Source: Henckelia pumila
Lineage: Eukaryota > Streptophyta > Magnoliopsida > Lamiales > Gesneriaceae
Length of the DNA: 64,000 nt
Assembly (NCBI RefSeq): GCF_033568475.1
Contig: NC_133121.1
Location: forward strand, 25,589,374 to 25,653,373
Reading direction: 5' to 3'
Shown here: in pieces, positions 1-12,533 of the stretch
How positions within the stretch are numbered: the first letter of the stretch is position 1
Layout: the number at the start of each line of letters is the position of its first letter
The notes under the pieces: model-generated
Database searches by the model: none
The model's input: only the letters and a program-made list of their open reading frames with translations
Told to the model about the DNA's origin: nothing
Program-made: the position numbers and the translations under genes

Positions 1-195
1 GGTAAATTGTTATTATTTGTCTTGGTTTTTCTTTTTCTTTTTGCATATGGTATATTTCGTGTTGAAATGGAGTGGATTGTGTGATTGTTTTTTTAATTGG
101 ATGATGAATAGAGGGTTGTCAAGTGGTTTGTGTAAGTTGTCTTGGTTCTGTTTCTGTGGGTTTGAGTCATCATCTTCAGTGGTTTGATTGAGCAG

Positions 196-2606
196 AAGGA
201 ATTGGGAGTGGCATGGGATGTAGATTTGTATGGTGAATTGCTCAAAATTGGTGGAGGAAAGGAAAGGTACATTTGATATTGATATTGTCCTTTTTTATTG
301 TCTTATGTGATGCTACTTATATTGTTTGAGATTGTTCTCTTTTACTGCCTTTTCTCTGTCAATTAAGCTGACTCGACAATAACCTTTGGTCCATCCAGCA
401 TAGTTTTACAAATCTTCTGAAAGTGGAGTGATTGTTGTCTATTGAAGCTCTTCTGACGGAGAGTGTGTTTTGATGGAGAAGTTGTTTAATACAAAATTCG
501 TATATTGTCGGACTTTGCTTTTAAAAAGTGTTTAAAGCAGAACCGAAAAGTCAGAAGATGTGGCTTTTAGAACTTCAATTTGAGCCTCCTTGTTTGAGAT
601 GATAAATCCTCTTTTAATGACGAAATTCTATCAATCGGCATTGTTTGTTGGACCTCAGGATGACAGCTTACTTTAACGATGTTGGCTGGCCAGACAACGC
701 ACCAAAGATTGAAGAAGAAAGAAAGCAATTTGTTGCATCACTTCACAAACGAAAGACAGAACTATTTATGGCTCTTATCGAGAAAAAGTTGCTGCCTCTT
801 AGGCCTGGTGTTGCAAAGTAAGTTGTTGTCTTATCCTTCTGTGCAAGTTCATCAGTTTTGGACTAATGATAGGAGATGATACATTATAGTGAAAATTCTT
901 CAAGTGTGCGTATGACAGTAGCGTTCTGCACAAAACTTAATGAGAATTCACTCTGCAACCTCAAAGATACCTTTTTCTGTGTATTTTGAGCGAGCTTGTG
1001 TCTTATAACTTCTCATCATCAAGACTACTAATCGAAGTATCCGATCAACCATAGTCCATAGCAGTCTTTTTGGGACTTCTCTGCCTTGGAATCATTAAGG
1101 ATTGTTTGAAAGTAAGATGATCTTGTTTCTGGATACATTCCAGTTTTAACGAACTGAGTAATTGTCGTCAGCGAATTAATTATTTTCTTTAGCCTTCCCA
1201 ATCTTCATGACTGACATTCTAATATTTAGTTTTGACATCTTGTTGTATACTCTGACAATTTTATTGCACTCGTACTGGTTCTTCTTCTACCAATATTCTT
1301 CGAAGTGTAAAATATTCACAATAAAAATATCATTTAAAGCAGTAGATTTTGGTAGCAAAAAGTCATTAAACTAGATTTGGCAGGTTGGTAGATCAGGCTT
1401 TGGGAAATGGAGTCAAAGTTGCTGTATGCAGCACTTCAAATGAGAAGGCGGTATGCACCATCAGGTTCTTAAGTTTTCTGCTGTTTCATGTTGACCTTGT
1501 AGATGCTTATCCACTACCTCATTGTTCTTTCATGAACTGTATTATACTTTGAAAAGGTATATCATCGACACGAAAAGCTTTGAACCAATAATCACAATTG
1601 ACCATCTATTGAATTAGCGCGTATAATTATCAATTTTTTTTTGTTTCAGCCCTCTCATATACTGTTGGTTTGGTTTCCTCCCTTTTTTAACGGTTCTATA
1701 ATGGGGGTGCAATTCAGGTATCTGCTGTAGTTTATTTCTTGTTAGGACCTGAGCGAGCCGAAAAAATCCAGATATTTGCAGGAGATGTGGTTCCTCGGAA
1801 GAAACCTGATCCAGTAAGCTTCCCATTCTAGTACATAGATAAATGAGAGATACAAGTCTTTATATAGGTTGAGAATATTGCTAGAAAAATGAACATGTCA
1901 GCAACAAAATTTTAATCTTATCATGCAAGTGATCACAATTTTTTACTGTTTTGCCTTAAAATGTTGGTGTTTTCACTGAAACGCTTCGTGGGCAGGCAAT
2001 TTATCTGCTAGCAGCAGAAACACTGGACGTCGAGCCTTCAAGGTAGTGCCATTATATAAAATTCAGAATTTTTTGTTGAAGGGATTACTAGAGCACTTGT
2101 CAATATATTCTATGGCTTTACTAAGGAAACAACAATCTTTTGGCATTTTGTTGATGAATTTTAACTAATTCGTAATGGCACTTATTTTCTCATTCTTTCC
2201 AGTTGCGTTGTTGTGGAAGACAGCGCCATCGGCCTTGCGGCTGCCAAAGCTGCAGGAATGAAGTGTATCGTAACCAAGAGTGGGTAGGTTATATCTTTTA
2301 TCACATCTCTTGAAAATTCCCTTTCAAAGGCATTGTTTCTTTCTTTTGTTCAGTTACAAACATATTGAAAATGAACTTCAAAGTTGATGAAACTTGACAG
2401 TTCAAAGTTTCACTCATAATGCCTTCAAGAAATAGGAGTTTTGGCCCTTCGCACATAGATTTTCGAACTTTGTGGATGACAGGTACACAGGCGATGAGGA
2501 TTTCTTGAATGCAGATGCAGTTTTTGACTGCATCGGTGATCCTCCGGAGGAGCGATTCGACTTGGCGTTCTGTGGAGGCCTTCTTCAGAAACAGTATGTC
2601 AATTAA
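196..2606 (+). CDS. CBBY: CBBY-like HAD phosphatase, 3' seven exons (5' end outside window)
   Basis: Seven exons join in frame with GT-AG borders: 196-266, 659-817, 1384-1450, 1718-1813, 1996-2042, 2203-2283 and 2483-2606 (stop TAA). They encode 214 residues beginning KELGVAWDVDLYGELLKIGG and ending LLQKQYVN. The sequence matches my memory of plant CBBY (Arabidopsis At3g48420), a chloroplast HAD-superfamily enzyme that dephosphorylates xylulose-1,5-bisphosphate, an inhibitor of Rubisco. Visible HAD motifs are motif II (VAVCSTSNEKA), the motif III lysine region (PRKKPDP) and the motif IV acidic loop (VVEDSAIGLAAA). The transit peptide and the catalytic DxD motif I must lie on exons upstream of base 1; the window opens inside an intron. 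No frame damage is seen, so the gene is probably functional. The family assignment is firm; the substrate is inferred from the Arabidopsis protein. Confidence 0.93.
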
Positions 2607-2787
2607 CCAGCTGATCTATCATGTATATTTTCTTTAAGCAGTTGTATCATCATCATTTAAATTCTCCATTTGATTTATCCAGTTAACCACGATTTTGGAC
2701 ATCTTTAATCCAGACACAATCATGTAATTATTATAGATTTATTGTGATAAAATTACATTATAGAGCCCAAAGTTTCACTGAAACAAA

Positions 2788-2896
2788 GTTCAGATAATAA
2801 TATTTGCATGTCCATGTTTTGGCCTTTGGGAAGTAAATAATTTGTTCAGATAATAATATTTGCATGTCCATGTTTTGGCCTTTGGGAAGTAAATAA
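2788..2896. repeat. 56-bp tandem duplication downstream of CBBY
   Basis: A 56-bp unit containing TATTTGCATGTCCATG occurs twice in direct succession (about 2788-2843 and 2844-2896) with almost no differences, about 180 bp past the CBBY stop. It looks like a recent local duplication in the 3' flank. Confidence 0.9.
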
Positions 2897-4004
2897 AACC
2901 TTTGCTCTTCTAAGCAAGCAATAATTGCTTATCATATCATCAATTGCATATGAAATCACAAAAGAGCTAGCTAATAAGCCTTATAGACTCCTTACAAACA
3001 TATTAATATGATTTTAACCTGAAAAGAAAAATAAATATTCAATAATGAAGAAAATATCTTTATTTTTTTTAATAAAAAAATAAAGATAGCAAAAAAGAAA
3101 TATAGCACATGCACCCGTCTTACCCGATGGTTCCATAATTGCGTTCACATGTTTGGATTAGTATAAATATAAATTAGAATAATATAATATAATAATAGGT
3201 GGCATTTTGAGCATGAAAAACTAAATTTCCGAAAAAATATTTATATACAAAAAAAAGATATTATATTAAAAAAAAATTATTTGTATTAGAGACAAAGTGT
3301 TGTCTCGAGCTGGAATGTGGACCACTTAACATGACAAGCTGTGTTTCAAACGGTTAAGTCGATGTCACCCACATAGTAGTGCCCTGTAGTGGGTGGCGTG
3401 GCAGATTTTGATTGGTTAAAATTAGTTGGCTTCACATGAAACCCACTGATTTTAATCAATCATGGGGTTACACGTCGTCCGCAGAGTAGTACCCTGCGGG
3501 CGGCATGAACAAAACCGTTTCAAACCAAATGCGGTTAAAATATTGGCCATTTTCTTTATTGGATTAATAGTACAGTTATTAAAGTGTTTTTCCAAAAAAA
3601 TATATATAATAAAGATATGATGATGTAATTAATTGATTTTGAAAACAATTTTAAAAATATTATTAAGATTGTCATATTTACGCGGTTGCATACGCTGTAA
3701 AGTTGGGTAAAAATGAAAATCAATATTGAAAATTGCTAGTCAATATAAGTTTCGGAAAGTCACGTTCCAACAAATAACAATTACCTTATTTCACAAACAA
3801 TTCTAAAAATTTCATAAATTGATACTTGAAAATTTAATAATTCTATAAAATAAATTTTTTTTATCTCAACTTAGATCAGTCTGCTAAATTAATAATTTTA
3901 ATAAATTAATAAAATAATAATTTTTCGCAAAAAACCATGTGTAGAGATCTATGAACTTGTCAATTTCATTAATTAATCATTAATGAATAATTAATAACTC
4001 TATC
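2897..4004. other. AT-rich intergenic DNA, no gene seen
   Basis: No coding exon or recognisable element was found. Around 3295-3530 the base composition rises, with two related stretches about short 'GTAGTGCCCTG' and 'GTAGTACCCTG' motifs, perhaps an old repeat. The rest is low-complexity AT DNA. Confidence 0.5.
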
Positions 4005-5005
4005 GTTTGGTAGGTATGATGGGATAAATAATACATAGATATTTTTTTCAAATGATTGATAACAAGAAGGATTAAAAAATGAAAGACGTGGATAAATAAT
4101 ACGAAGGGATAAAATACATGATATTTGATATGATTTTAACAAGGTGAATTAAATTTGTGTATTTTTTTAGAAGGACCAAAATACCCCCTCTACCAATTTT
4201 CATTTTTTCGATTTATTTATTTGTTTGAAACAAATATTTTGTTAAAAATCAAAAAGTTATCATCATTTTTCTTCTGGAAGAATGCATAAATAATTTTAAA
4301 ATACATATTAAATTTTGTTAAAAATTATAGCATTAGATATTCTTTTCAAAAAAAATTAAAACTGCAGCCATTTCTTCTTCTTCGCACGTATTTCCTCCAG
4401 AAACTAGGTATACCAATCTTATTACAGAATGCAGACGACCTAAAAATACACACAAAAAATATGTTCAATTCATAACTTTCTAATATTGTTATTCTCCCGA
4501 ATCGCCACCACCGCCCACTGCCATCAACTCTTCTTCTAAATTTTCCTTCCACTATAAATATTTATCATAATATTTATCAAACAACGTAAAAAAAAAAATA
4601 ACAATAAAAAATTAGATCTGCATAGCCCAAAAAAATTACCCCTCTTTTATCCATAATCCTCATTCGCTCATTTTGTTATTATTATTATTATTGTTATTTT
4701 TTAAAAATAAATTTGAAATATATTCATGGTTAGATGAAAAATGAGATTTATATCGTTCCTTACCCGTGGAGAGAGAAAAACAACCATTGGTTTTTGTGAT
4801 TTTTTGGAGGACATTATAGTAAATACATACTTTAATCATGAGTACAAAAATTTATCACACCTTGTTGATGGGTTGATTTGTCATGCAAATTAGCTACAAT
4901 ATGGGCTTTTTTCTAATTTCACGGGCCGATTGATTTAGCTAAAAACCAACCAAACATTGGATATTTGACGGATTATCACCATGTCACAGGCTTATCCTAT
5001 GTATC
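4005..5005. repeat. Possible MITE-like element with imperfect terminal inverted repeats
   Basis: The left edge reads CGTTTGGTAGGTATGATGGG and the right edge, reverse-complemented, reads GTTTGATACATAGGATAAG. These are related inverted ends of the kind seen in plant MITEs. The interior is AT-rich with no coding potential. I could not define an exact target duplication, so borders are approximate and two elements may be run together. Confidence 0.35.
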
Positions 5006-5360
5006 AAACACACCCAGATAAGTAATATAATGTAATAAAAAATAAATAAAAAATGATAGTGAATTAAATATTTGATTTGATTGATGGATTATAATTTATT
5101 GATTTGATTGATAAAATTTTATATTAAAAAATAACAAATTACCATTTTACCCTTTTAACAATAAATAAAATATAAATAATATTATTTATAAGGAATAATA
5201 TAGAAATTTAAATTAAATGATTTGATTGATGTAAGATAAATAATTTATTATTTGATTGATGTAAAATAAATATTAATAGATGGATAAATAATTTGATGAG
5301 AAAAACGTGGGTTTAATAGGATAAGTTATACACATATTAATAATATAGGCTACCAAACGG
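4999..5360 (-). repeat. AT-rich MITE family A, copy 1
   Basis: Reverse complement of the same sequence seen at 7190-7579. It shares the terminal TTTGGTAGCC block, the internal ATCAATCAAATCAT-type repeats and the AAATAAATAAAAAATG stretch. It is one of four copies in the window. It has no coding capacity. Confidence 0.7.
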
Positions 5361-5511
5361 ATTTAGTAAAAGCATAACTAAGATAATTTAGTAAAAATTG
5401 ATTTTATTGTTGCTTATTTTTCTAGAAATTTAGATCCAGTAATTTAATTTGTATCGTTGATATTTTATTGTTATTTGTTTATACGGTGAATTTTATTTGA
5501 TTTGTCTACAC

Positions 5512-5975
5512 TAGGGGTGCAAACGAACCTAATATGTTCGTGAGTTTTACGAGCCCACTCGATAAATATTTGATTCGTATTTGAACTTATCGAACTCGAG
5601 TCGAATTCGAACATGTTCGAACTTTTTTCGAGCCGAGCTCGAGCCAAAATTACTCTGTTCGATAGTTTTAGAATAGTTCGCGAGCCTTAATATTTAATTA
5701 ATATAATATAATTATATAATAAATACATATACATTTCGAACTGTTTTGAACATTTCGAGCTTTCCGAACCATAATATCCGAATATTTCACGAATAGGTTC
5801 GAATATTTTGAACCGAACTCGAACTCGAACTTCATTTCGGGCCGAACTCGAGCCAAAATATTTGAAATTATCAAACTTTGAATCGAGCTCGAACTCGAAT
5901 ATACTCTTATCCAGCCGAATTCGAACATTAAAATTTTGTCATTATTCGGTTTGATTCGGTTTATTTGCACCCCAG
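5512..5975. mobile_element. Non-autonomous hAT-like element, 464 bp
   Basis: The left end TAGGGGTGCAAACGAACC and the right end (reverse complement CTGGGGTGCAAATAAACC) are inverted repeats of the hAT type. Flanking 8-mers are GTCTACAC (5504-5511) and GTCTACCC (5976-5983), a 7/8 target duplication. The interior is full of TTCGAACTCGAG-like short repeats on both strands and has no transposase. An open frame on the minus strand here is incidental. Confidence 0.85.
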
Positions 5976-6316
5976 GTCTACCCAATGCATATATTTATTG
6001 AAAACAATGAATAGCACTTAAGTTTTATAAATATATTTTACAATAATTTTAAATATTAATTCAAGGAATACAACACAGATGTTAGTGAAAACCGAAACAT
6101 GATGACTTTTATGTGATTTAATTTAGGAAAATTGCATTTCTCACGTCGTACATTTTTTAAAATTTTGGTCCTTTATTTTATTAAATTTTAATCTTAGTCT
6201 ATATTTCCTGTTTCTGGTAATTTTAACGATTTCTTATTGGGAATATTGATATCGCATACAATTGTTAGCCAACAAAATAAAAACAAAAAAATCGGAATGA
6301 ACTTAACAGTTGACAC

Positions 6317-7180
6317 CAAGGTTCTAAAAAACGCGAAACGCTTCAAAACGTGAATGTCTAATTTCAAAATTTTCAAGTTTAAACGAGATTACTACAAGTT
6401 TAAACGCAAAAAAACGTTTTCAAATTTTATTAAAATTTTAATTATATTAATTTAAATAATAAATAAAATGATAAAATTAGCATAAATTTAATATTAAACG
6501 AATAAATTTCAAGTTCTTAAAAACATAAAAGTAATAAAATTATATTAATTAATAGTTTTCTACATATCTAAAAAATAATATAATAAAAATAAGCTCATTA
6601 TCAATTAATAATATATTCTAAAAAGCGTGAAATGCATCGAAGCGAGAAAGTAAGCAAGCGTATGTGGTATTAATACGAGCTTAAACGAAAATTTTTAAAT
6701 ATCTAACACAAATTAATGGAGTAAATAATGCCTAAATATAATAAATTTAACTAAAATGCATTGATTTTTTTTCCAAAGTCTAATTCAATTTATTATATCA
6801 TTCATTTTATATCAGTTATCATCAAATACAAACAACTCAATTTAACTAGACTACTTTAAAATATTAGTATTAATATTCTTCAATATGTACTGCATATACT
6901 CATCATTGGTACACTAAACTATCCAAGATTATACAATTTTTACATTACTAGCATTACTTACTAATAAATTTGATAATTCATGTTCTTTCTTCGTGTTATT
7001 AATCAATTTTGGTATTTTAAAAAATTGCACTTAAGCGTATTTAATGACACTTAATATGATCAACATGTGTTTGACCGTTTTTAGCCGAAACGAGTTTTTT
7101 TTTACTGTTTTTAGCCGAAACGAGGCGTTTTTGAGAAGTTTCAAGCTTAAACAAGGTTTAATCAAGTTTTTAGAACACTG
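6317..7180. mobile_element. Non-autonomous hAT-like element, 864 bp
   Basis: The ends are CAAGGTTCTAAAAA and, reverse-complemented, CAGTGTTCTAAAAA. The 8-mer GTTGACAC flanks both sides exactly (6309-6316 and 7181-7188). Internal AAACG/CGTTT motifs cluster near both ends, forming subterminal inverted repeats. No transposase frame is present. Confidence 0.9.
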
Positions 7181-7189
7181 GTTGACACA

Positions 7190-7579
7190 GGCACCGTTTG
7201 GTAGCCATTATTATTAATCTATGTATAACTTATCTCATCCAATCTCGCGTTCTTCTCGACATATTATTTATCCATCTATTAATTATTAATTTTATATCAA
7301 TCAAATCATCAATAACTTATCTTACATCAATAAAATAATTTAATTTAAATTATTATCTTACCCTTTATAAATAATATTATTTTATATTTTATATATTTTT
7401 AAAAGGATAAAATAATAATTTAATTTTTTAATATAATATTTAATCAATCAAATCAAATATACTATAATCAATCAATTAAATCCAATAATATAATAACTAC
7501 CATTTTTTATTTATTTTTTTATTAAAATACATTAATTATCCATATATTATTTATCTTATCACTCAAATCAAACGATACC
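7190..7579 (+). repeat. AT-rich MITE family A, copy 2 (best preserved)
   Basis: The ends GGCACCGTTTGGTAGCC and (reverse complement) GGTATCGTTTGATTTG form imperfect inverted repeats around about 390 bp of AT-rich sequence. The sequence is shared with copies at 4999-5360, 9911-10256 and 26026-26403. The GGCACCGTTTGG start and the TAA next to the end of the 26.4-kb copy suggest a PIF/Harbinger (Tourist-like) MITE. The superfamily is tentative because a clean TSD is not visible here. Confidence 0.7.
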
Positions 7580-7585
7580 AAATAT

Positions 7586-8248
7586 TAGGGGTGATCACAT
7601 TTTTTTTTAAAATCGCCCGAACCGACCACCCCGCACCGCCCCGCACCGTCGTATTTCATTTTTTGAAATAACTGCGGTTTTAAAAAAAAATAAAAACCGC
7701 CCCGCCGCTATGGTTCGGTTATAATTTTTTGCCCAAACTGCCCCGCACCGCACCGCCGTGTATAGTGGTATTTAACTAGGGTTATATTTATAGAACATTG
7801 TATATACATTATACACAATAGATTCGATTCTATGCCGTCTCCACTCTCTTCTCTCCCAACTCTTCTTCAAAAAATTTTTTCCTCTTTCTCTCTTCATAAT
7901 CTATTTACTACTTCTCTATACAAATATTAATAATCAACTTGTCTAAATATATTATAGTTGATTAACTTTTTTTTGTCGCTTGATTGTTATTTTATTTAGT
8001 TTTATTTTGTTTATTATAGTTTTCATTCATTATTCTAATAATTTGAATAGCTTTATTTTTTTTTTCATTTTACCTATCATTAAAAAAACCGCGAACCGAC
8101 CGCAACCGCTTAAAACCGTCGAAAACCGCGAAAACGATTTTACATACAAAAACCGCAACAAAAAAATTATAATAAAACCGAACCGCAATTGGCAATTCGG
8201 TTTGAATTTCTTATGAAAAATCGCCAAACCGCACCGTGATCACCCCTA
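7586..8248. mobile_element. Non-autonomous hAT-like element, 663 bp, perfect 13-bp TIRs
   Basis: TAGGGGTGATCAC at 7586-7598 is exactly inverted at 8236-8248. The 8-mer CCAAATAT flanks both ends exactly (7578-7585 and 8249-8256). The interior is rich in CCGCACCGCCC-like motifs near the left end and AACCGC motifs near the right. The open frames on both strands at 7980-8227 lie inside it and have no transposase similarity. Confidence 0.93.
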
Positions 8249-8256
8249 CCAAATAT

Positions 8257-8566
8257 ATATAAAAAGACAAACATACAAAGCAACATTTTCCATTAAATTC
8301 GTGTTCGCCATTGTACTCTTTAATAAAGCGTTAATTTCTCAATTAAGTAATATCACTCTAATTTGATAAAATTTTATGATGCCAACATTATAATTTATAG
8401 GTGTTTTATTCTAGTTGTATTCGACAAATGCAATTATATATATGTAAATTCTTAATGTTTTTCTAATCATATTTTTCTAACAAAATTGAAGTTATAATCT
8501 ACTATATAAACATTTGCTGTTTGCACAGTGTTTCGATGAAAAATGTAAAAGTTATTTAAACAAATT

Positions 8567-8623
<57 letters not shown>

Positions 8624-8965
8624 TTTGTAAATAAATATTTTTAAAACTTATGAATATATGAACTTATTTGTATTGTATTATTTGGTAAATTTCTTGAAAA
8701 CTATTAACTATTAGAATTTTAATACTAATATTTTATTTACAATTTGAAATTTACCAATTTAATCTTAAATTTATGATAATTATATCATTTTTTTTATTGT
8801 TTCACTTAAAATTATTAAATTTATAATGACAATTGGAAATGTTTTTTTTTTTTTCCGTTTAGTTCATACGGATCTCGTTCAAGATTTAAAAACTTGAAAT
8901 TTGAACTCCACTTTTAATACACTGCATATTTTTTAGAATGTTATCACACGATTTAAGATACCAAG

Positions 8966-9005
<40 letters not shown>

Positions 9006-9910
9006 TTTTACGAAAATAGTTTTGTAAGACATATTGACACAATCTACGTGTATAATATTTTTTTAACATAAAAATTAATATTTTTTTTCATTAGTTGGGT
9101 TGCAGATTTATATATATAAATCATTGTTTTAAAAGACGATGCCTAGGCGCTAGACGATTACCCGATGCCATGATTTTTAGACAGTTGATTCTTTTTGGTG
9201 CTATTTCATTACTCAGTCGCCTAGACTGCCTAATTACCGCTTAGGCGGCTCAAAATCCGTCTAGACGGGTGGCCTATGTTAATATATAATATATATTTAA
9301 TTTTATTTTAATTTTAAACTTTTTAAAAAGATTATTTGACAAATTTTTCCATCAATTTGTATCAAATAAAAATTTGAGATAAATTTAGAGTTTGAATTAT
9401 ATATATATATATATATATAAATAATTATTGGAGAAACATTAAAATGAATAAGAAAATTAGATATTTAAGCTAAAAAAAACTTATAGGACAAATTAGATAT
9501 TTAGGGAGTGTTTGCAATCACAAAAAAAAAAGTGATTGTTACATTTTGACTTAAAAAAATCACTCTTGTGTGTTTCTTAAAGTCAGATTATTGTTAGCTT
9601 ATGTTTAACTTAATTGAAATATAAAAGCTAGTCATATGATGATTATGATTCTCCAAATGTGATTGTAGTAAAAAAAAAAAAAGTCAATGCTAAAATCATT
9701 GTAATTACTTATTTATCAAATACTACCCAACTTTGATTTTTAGTTTTTCATTTTTGTTTTCAAACACTACCAACTTTTGATTTTTCTTTACTTTTTTATA
9801 ATCTATAAATTTAATCACTTCTACAAAAGTATAATTTTTTGCAAACACTACCTTAGACTAACACAAAAATTCTTGTGAGACGTCTCACAGGTAAATTTTG
9901 TGAGAAAAAT
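8257..9910. other. AT-rich intergenic DNA with microsatellites
   Basis: No gene is seen. Contents are an (AT)n-(AC)n tract at 8569-8622, (AT)n tracts near 8970-9001 and 9399-9418, and a GC-richer patch at about 9124-9275. That patch contains repeated CTAGGCG and CCTAG motifs and begins like another hAT end (CATTGTTTTAAAAGACG). I could not find its right border. Confidence 0.6.
8569..8622. repeat. (AT)n(AC)n microsatellite
   Basis: About 21 AT units run directly into six AC units. Confidence 0.95.
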
Positions 9911-10256
9911 GATACCATTTGAAATTACATAATAGTAATCCATTAATAATTTATCTTATGTAATCTCATGTTAAGTTTGTCATATTATTTATCTATTAAC
10001 TAAATATTTTATTTTACATCAATCAAATCAATAATTATTTATTTTACATCAAATAAAATCATTGAATTTAGATTATTATATTACCTTTAATAAATAATAT
10101 TGTTCAAATTTTAGTAATTTTTAAAAGAACAAAATAATAATTTATCATGTAAAATTTCATCAATCAAAACAAACAAATTATTATTTATTAATCAAACCAA
10201 TCATATTGGATTATTTACTTTATATTATTATCCAATCTTTAACTTTAAACTGTACC
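9911..10256 (+). repeat. AT-rich MITE family A, copy 3
   Basis: Same orientation and interior as 7190-7579, with degenerate ends GATACCATTTGAAA and (reverse complement) GGTACAGTTTAAAG. Its terminal CC is the first two bases of the target duplication of the next element. Confidence 0.65.
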
Positions 10257-10262
10257 AAAAAA

Positions 10263-11114
10263 TAGTGGCCTACCCAGATTTTTTGATAAGAGGGGGCGAA
10301 CCAATAACTTTAAGAAAATATTAAATATTAACTTTATATCTTTTACGATAACACTATCTCATATTTCACTTTATGAAAATAATTTATAATATATTCATTA
10401 TCAACTGTATCAAACATATCTCACTCAATATACGATACCAAAATATTATTTACATATTATCTCTCAATCGTGATGTTTTGATGATTTTTATTATTCAAAA
10501 AATGCTCACTACAGTTGTACTTACAATGGATAATAACCATGTTAACTTCAAAAGTAACTATATCAAATTAAATAATTGATGTTTCTTCGATTAAATGATC
10601 GTTTTAGCAATTTCGTTAATTTCTATAACCTCCGAGAATTGATTTTTACATATGTCAAAAATAAATTTGTGAAGTTGGTGTTCAAAATACACTATTATTA
10701 TAAATAAATCAGATGATAAAACTGAGTAAATCGAAAAAAAAAATTCTTCATCATAAAAAAATGAATTTGATGGATTAAAATATATCAAATATAACAACAA
10801 ATTCGTGTTCACCTTGTCAAAACGATTGTTTAACTCTCGACGTTTTAAATATATCACTTCATAAAACATTTCAATACGATAATAGTGAAGATTGATCATT
10901 CTTTCAATAATTTGTCGTGATCTCCAAATTTGTATTTATTGTAATTTATTTAAGATTGATCATGATAATAAAAATGAATGTGATTCTTAATCATTGAGGG
11001 GAAGTTATACAATTAAATTTGTATTTAAAAAAATATTATATCTATAGTACTAAATTTTTTTCAAATCTCAGGAAGGCGATCACACTTTTTCGTGACCATG
11101 TAGGTCCGCTACTG
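10263..11114. mobile_element. Non-autonomous hAT-like element, 852 bp
   Basis: The left end TAGTGGCCTACCCAG and the right end, reverse-complemented CAGTAGCGGACCTACAT, are related inverted ends. Flanking 8-mers are CCAAAAAA (10255-10262) and CCAAAAAT (11115-11122), a 7/8 match. A 102-codon minus-strand open frame at 10591-10899 lies inside. It is AT-driven and matches no transposase I know. Confidence 0.72.
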
Positions 11115-11299
11115 CCAAAAATATAATTTTTTTTTAAATATAAGTTATACAAAAATTGTGATGAAGCAAAAGTATATCCAAGATAGTTATTATTTCGAAA
11201 TTTCGGATTCATTTTCAAATTCCTCCATTATATGGATATATATTTTAAAAAATATACAATAATAACTCTCGTGATCATCACAGAAAGCATACTTAACTC

Positions 11300-12134
11300 T
11301 AGGGGTGGAATAGGGTCGGGACCCGTCCCGTAAACCCCTTATCCGACTCCCGTTCCAAAAAGAATCGGGAAACTTTTTTTTCTCCTGATCCCGTACCTGA
11401 AACATTTCGGGACCCGACTATTCGGGATCCCGTCAGATAGGGAGAGAAAATCCCGAATTTTTTTTCATGTTCAAGATTTCGTTCAAAAAATAAAAAAATT
11501 TGATAATTTTATTAAATATACTATTTTGAAACTTATATTTATAAATAAAAATAAATTTTCAACTTAAAACATATAATATTAAAATATTTCGGATAATGTT
11601 TCAAAATTTTGTTAAGAAAAAAATTGTATCGGATAATTAATAATAAAATATTCGAATACAATTACTAAATAAATTTTGTTAGATAGATTGTTAAATTAAT
11701 CTCTTGAGTCTTGTTCTACATATTTGTTTTAATTAGATAATTATAAATATGAATTAATTAAATTATTAATTTAATTTTTAAAAAAATTACACAAAAATAA
11801 AATGACATTTCGTGATTTTACAATTTGATTGTGCCAACAATAAAAATTATGCAAATTAAGTCCACAATTAAGTGTTATATAAGTTGAAACCTAATAATAT
11901 TTAAGTTATTATATTAAGAAAGTTATTAATAAAATATAATATTATATTATTTCGGGACGGGTCGAAAATCCCGTCGAACTAAAGTTTTATTTCCGATTTC
12001 GCTCCCGATATTAATCGGAATGGGAAAAATCCCAAAAGTTCAGGTCGAAAAAATTTCGGGTTAGGATTTTTTCGGGACGAGAATGAAATTCGATTCGGAA
12101 AATGTCGGGATTTCAAAAATTTTTGCCACCGCTG
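11300..12134. mobile_element. Non-autonomous hAT-like element, 835 bp
   Basis: It starts TAGGGGTGGAA and ends CACCGCTG. The 8-mer CTTAACTC flanks both ends exactly (11292-11299 and 12135-12142). GGGACCCG/TCGGGA motifs crowd the first and last 150 bp as subterminal repeats, while the middle is AT-rich. No transposase. Confidence 0.88.
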
Positions 12135-12142
12135 CTTAACTC

Positions 12143-12533
12143 ATTCGTGTAGTGTTTGCAACGAGAATAATTTTTTATTGATTCTTTTTCTAGAAATTAC
12201 AAAGAATTATTTATAATATTATTCAAGTGGTCCTCGTTAATCTCAAAGTAGAAACCATTGGAACCATCGATTCCTCTATACATTTCTGACAAATCTTTCT
12301 TCTTTTTTTTCAAAACCCAAAATCAAGCTCAATAATCTTCAAATCTCAACATCGCAGTATTGATTACTCCTTCAAATTCGTTAAAGAAGGAAAAAAAAAA
12401 GAAAAGAAGAAGGCAAGAAACAAAATAATTTTCACAATTTCTGAGAATTTAATGAAAGAATAAATCATAACAAAATCCTTGTAAATTCTTCTTTTGGATT
12501 ACGTATGAAACAATGGAATGAAAGCTTTGAGTG
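12143..12533. other. 3' flank of the methyltransferase-like gene
   Basis: AT-rich DNA with no gene. It probably includes the 3' UTR of the minus-strand gene that ends at 12534. Confidence 0.5.

Noticed and set aside
679..879. 66-codon plus-strand frame inside CBBY
   Set aside because: It overlaps exon 659-817 in a different frame; the spliced frame matches the family.
10591..10899. 102-codon minus-strand frame as a hAT transposase remnant
   Set aside because: It lies inside a hAT-like element but shows no BED, catalytic or dimerisation motif; AT composition explains it.
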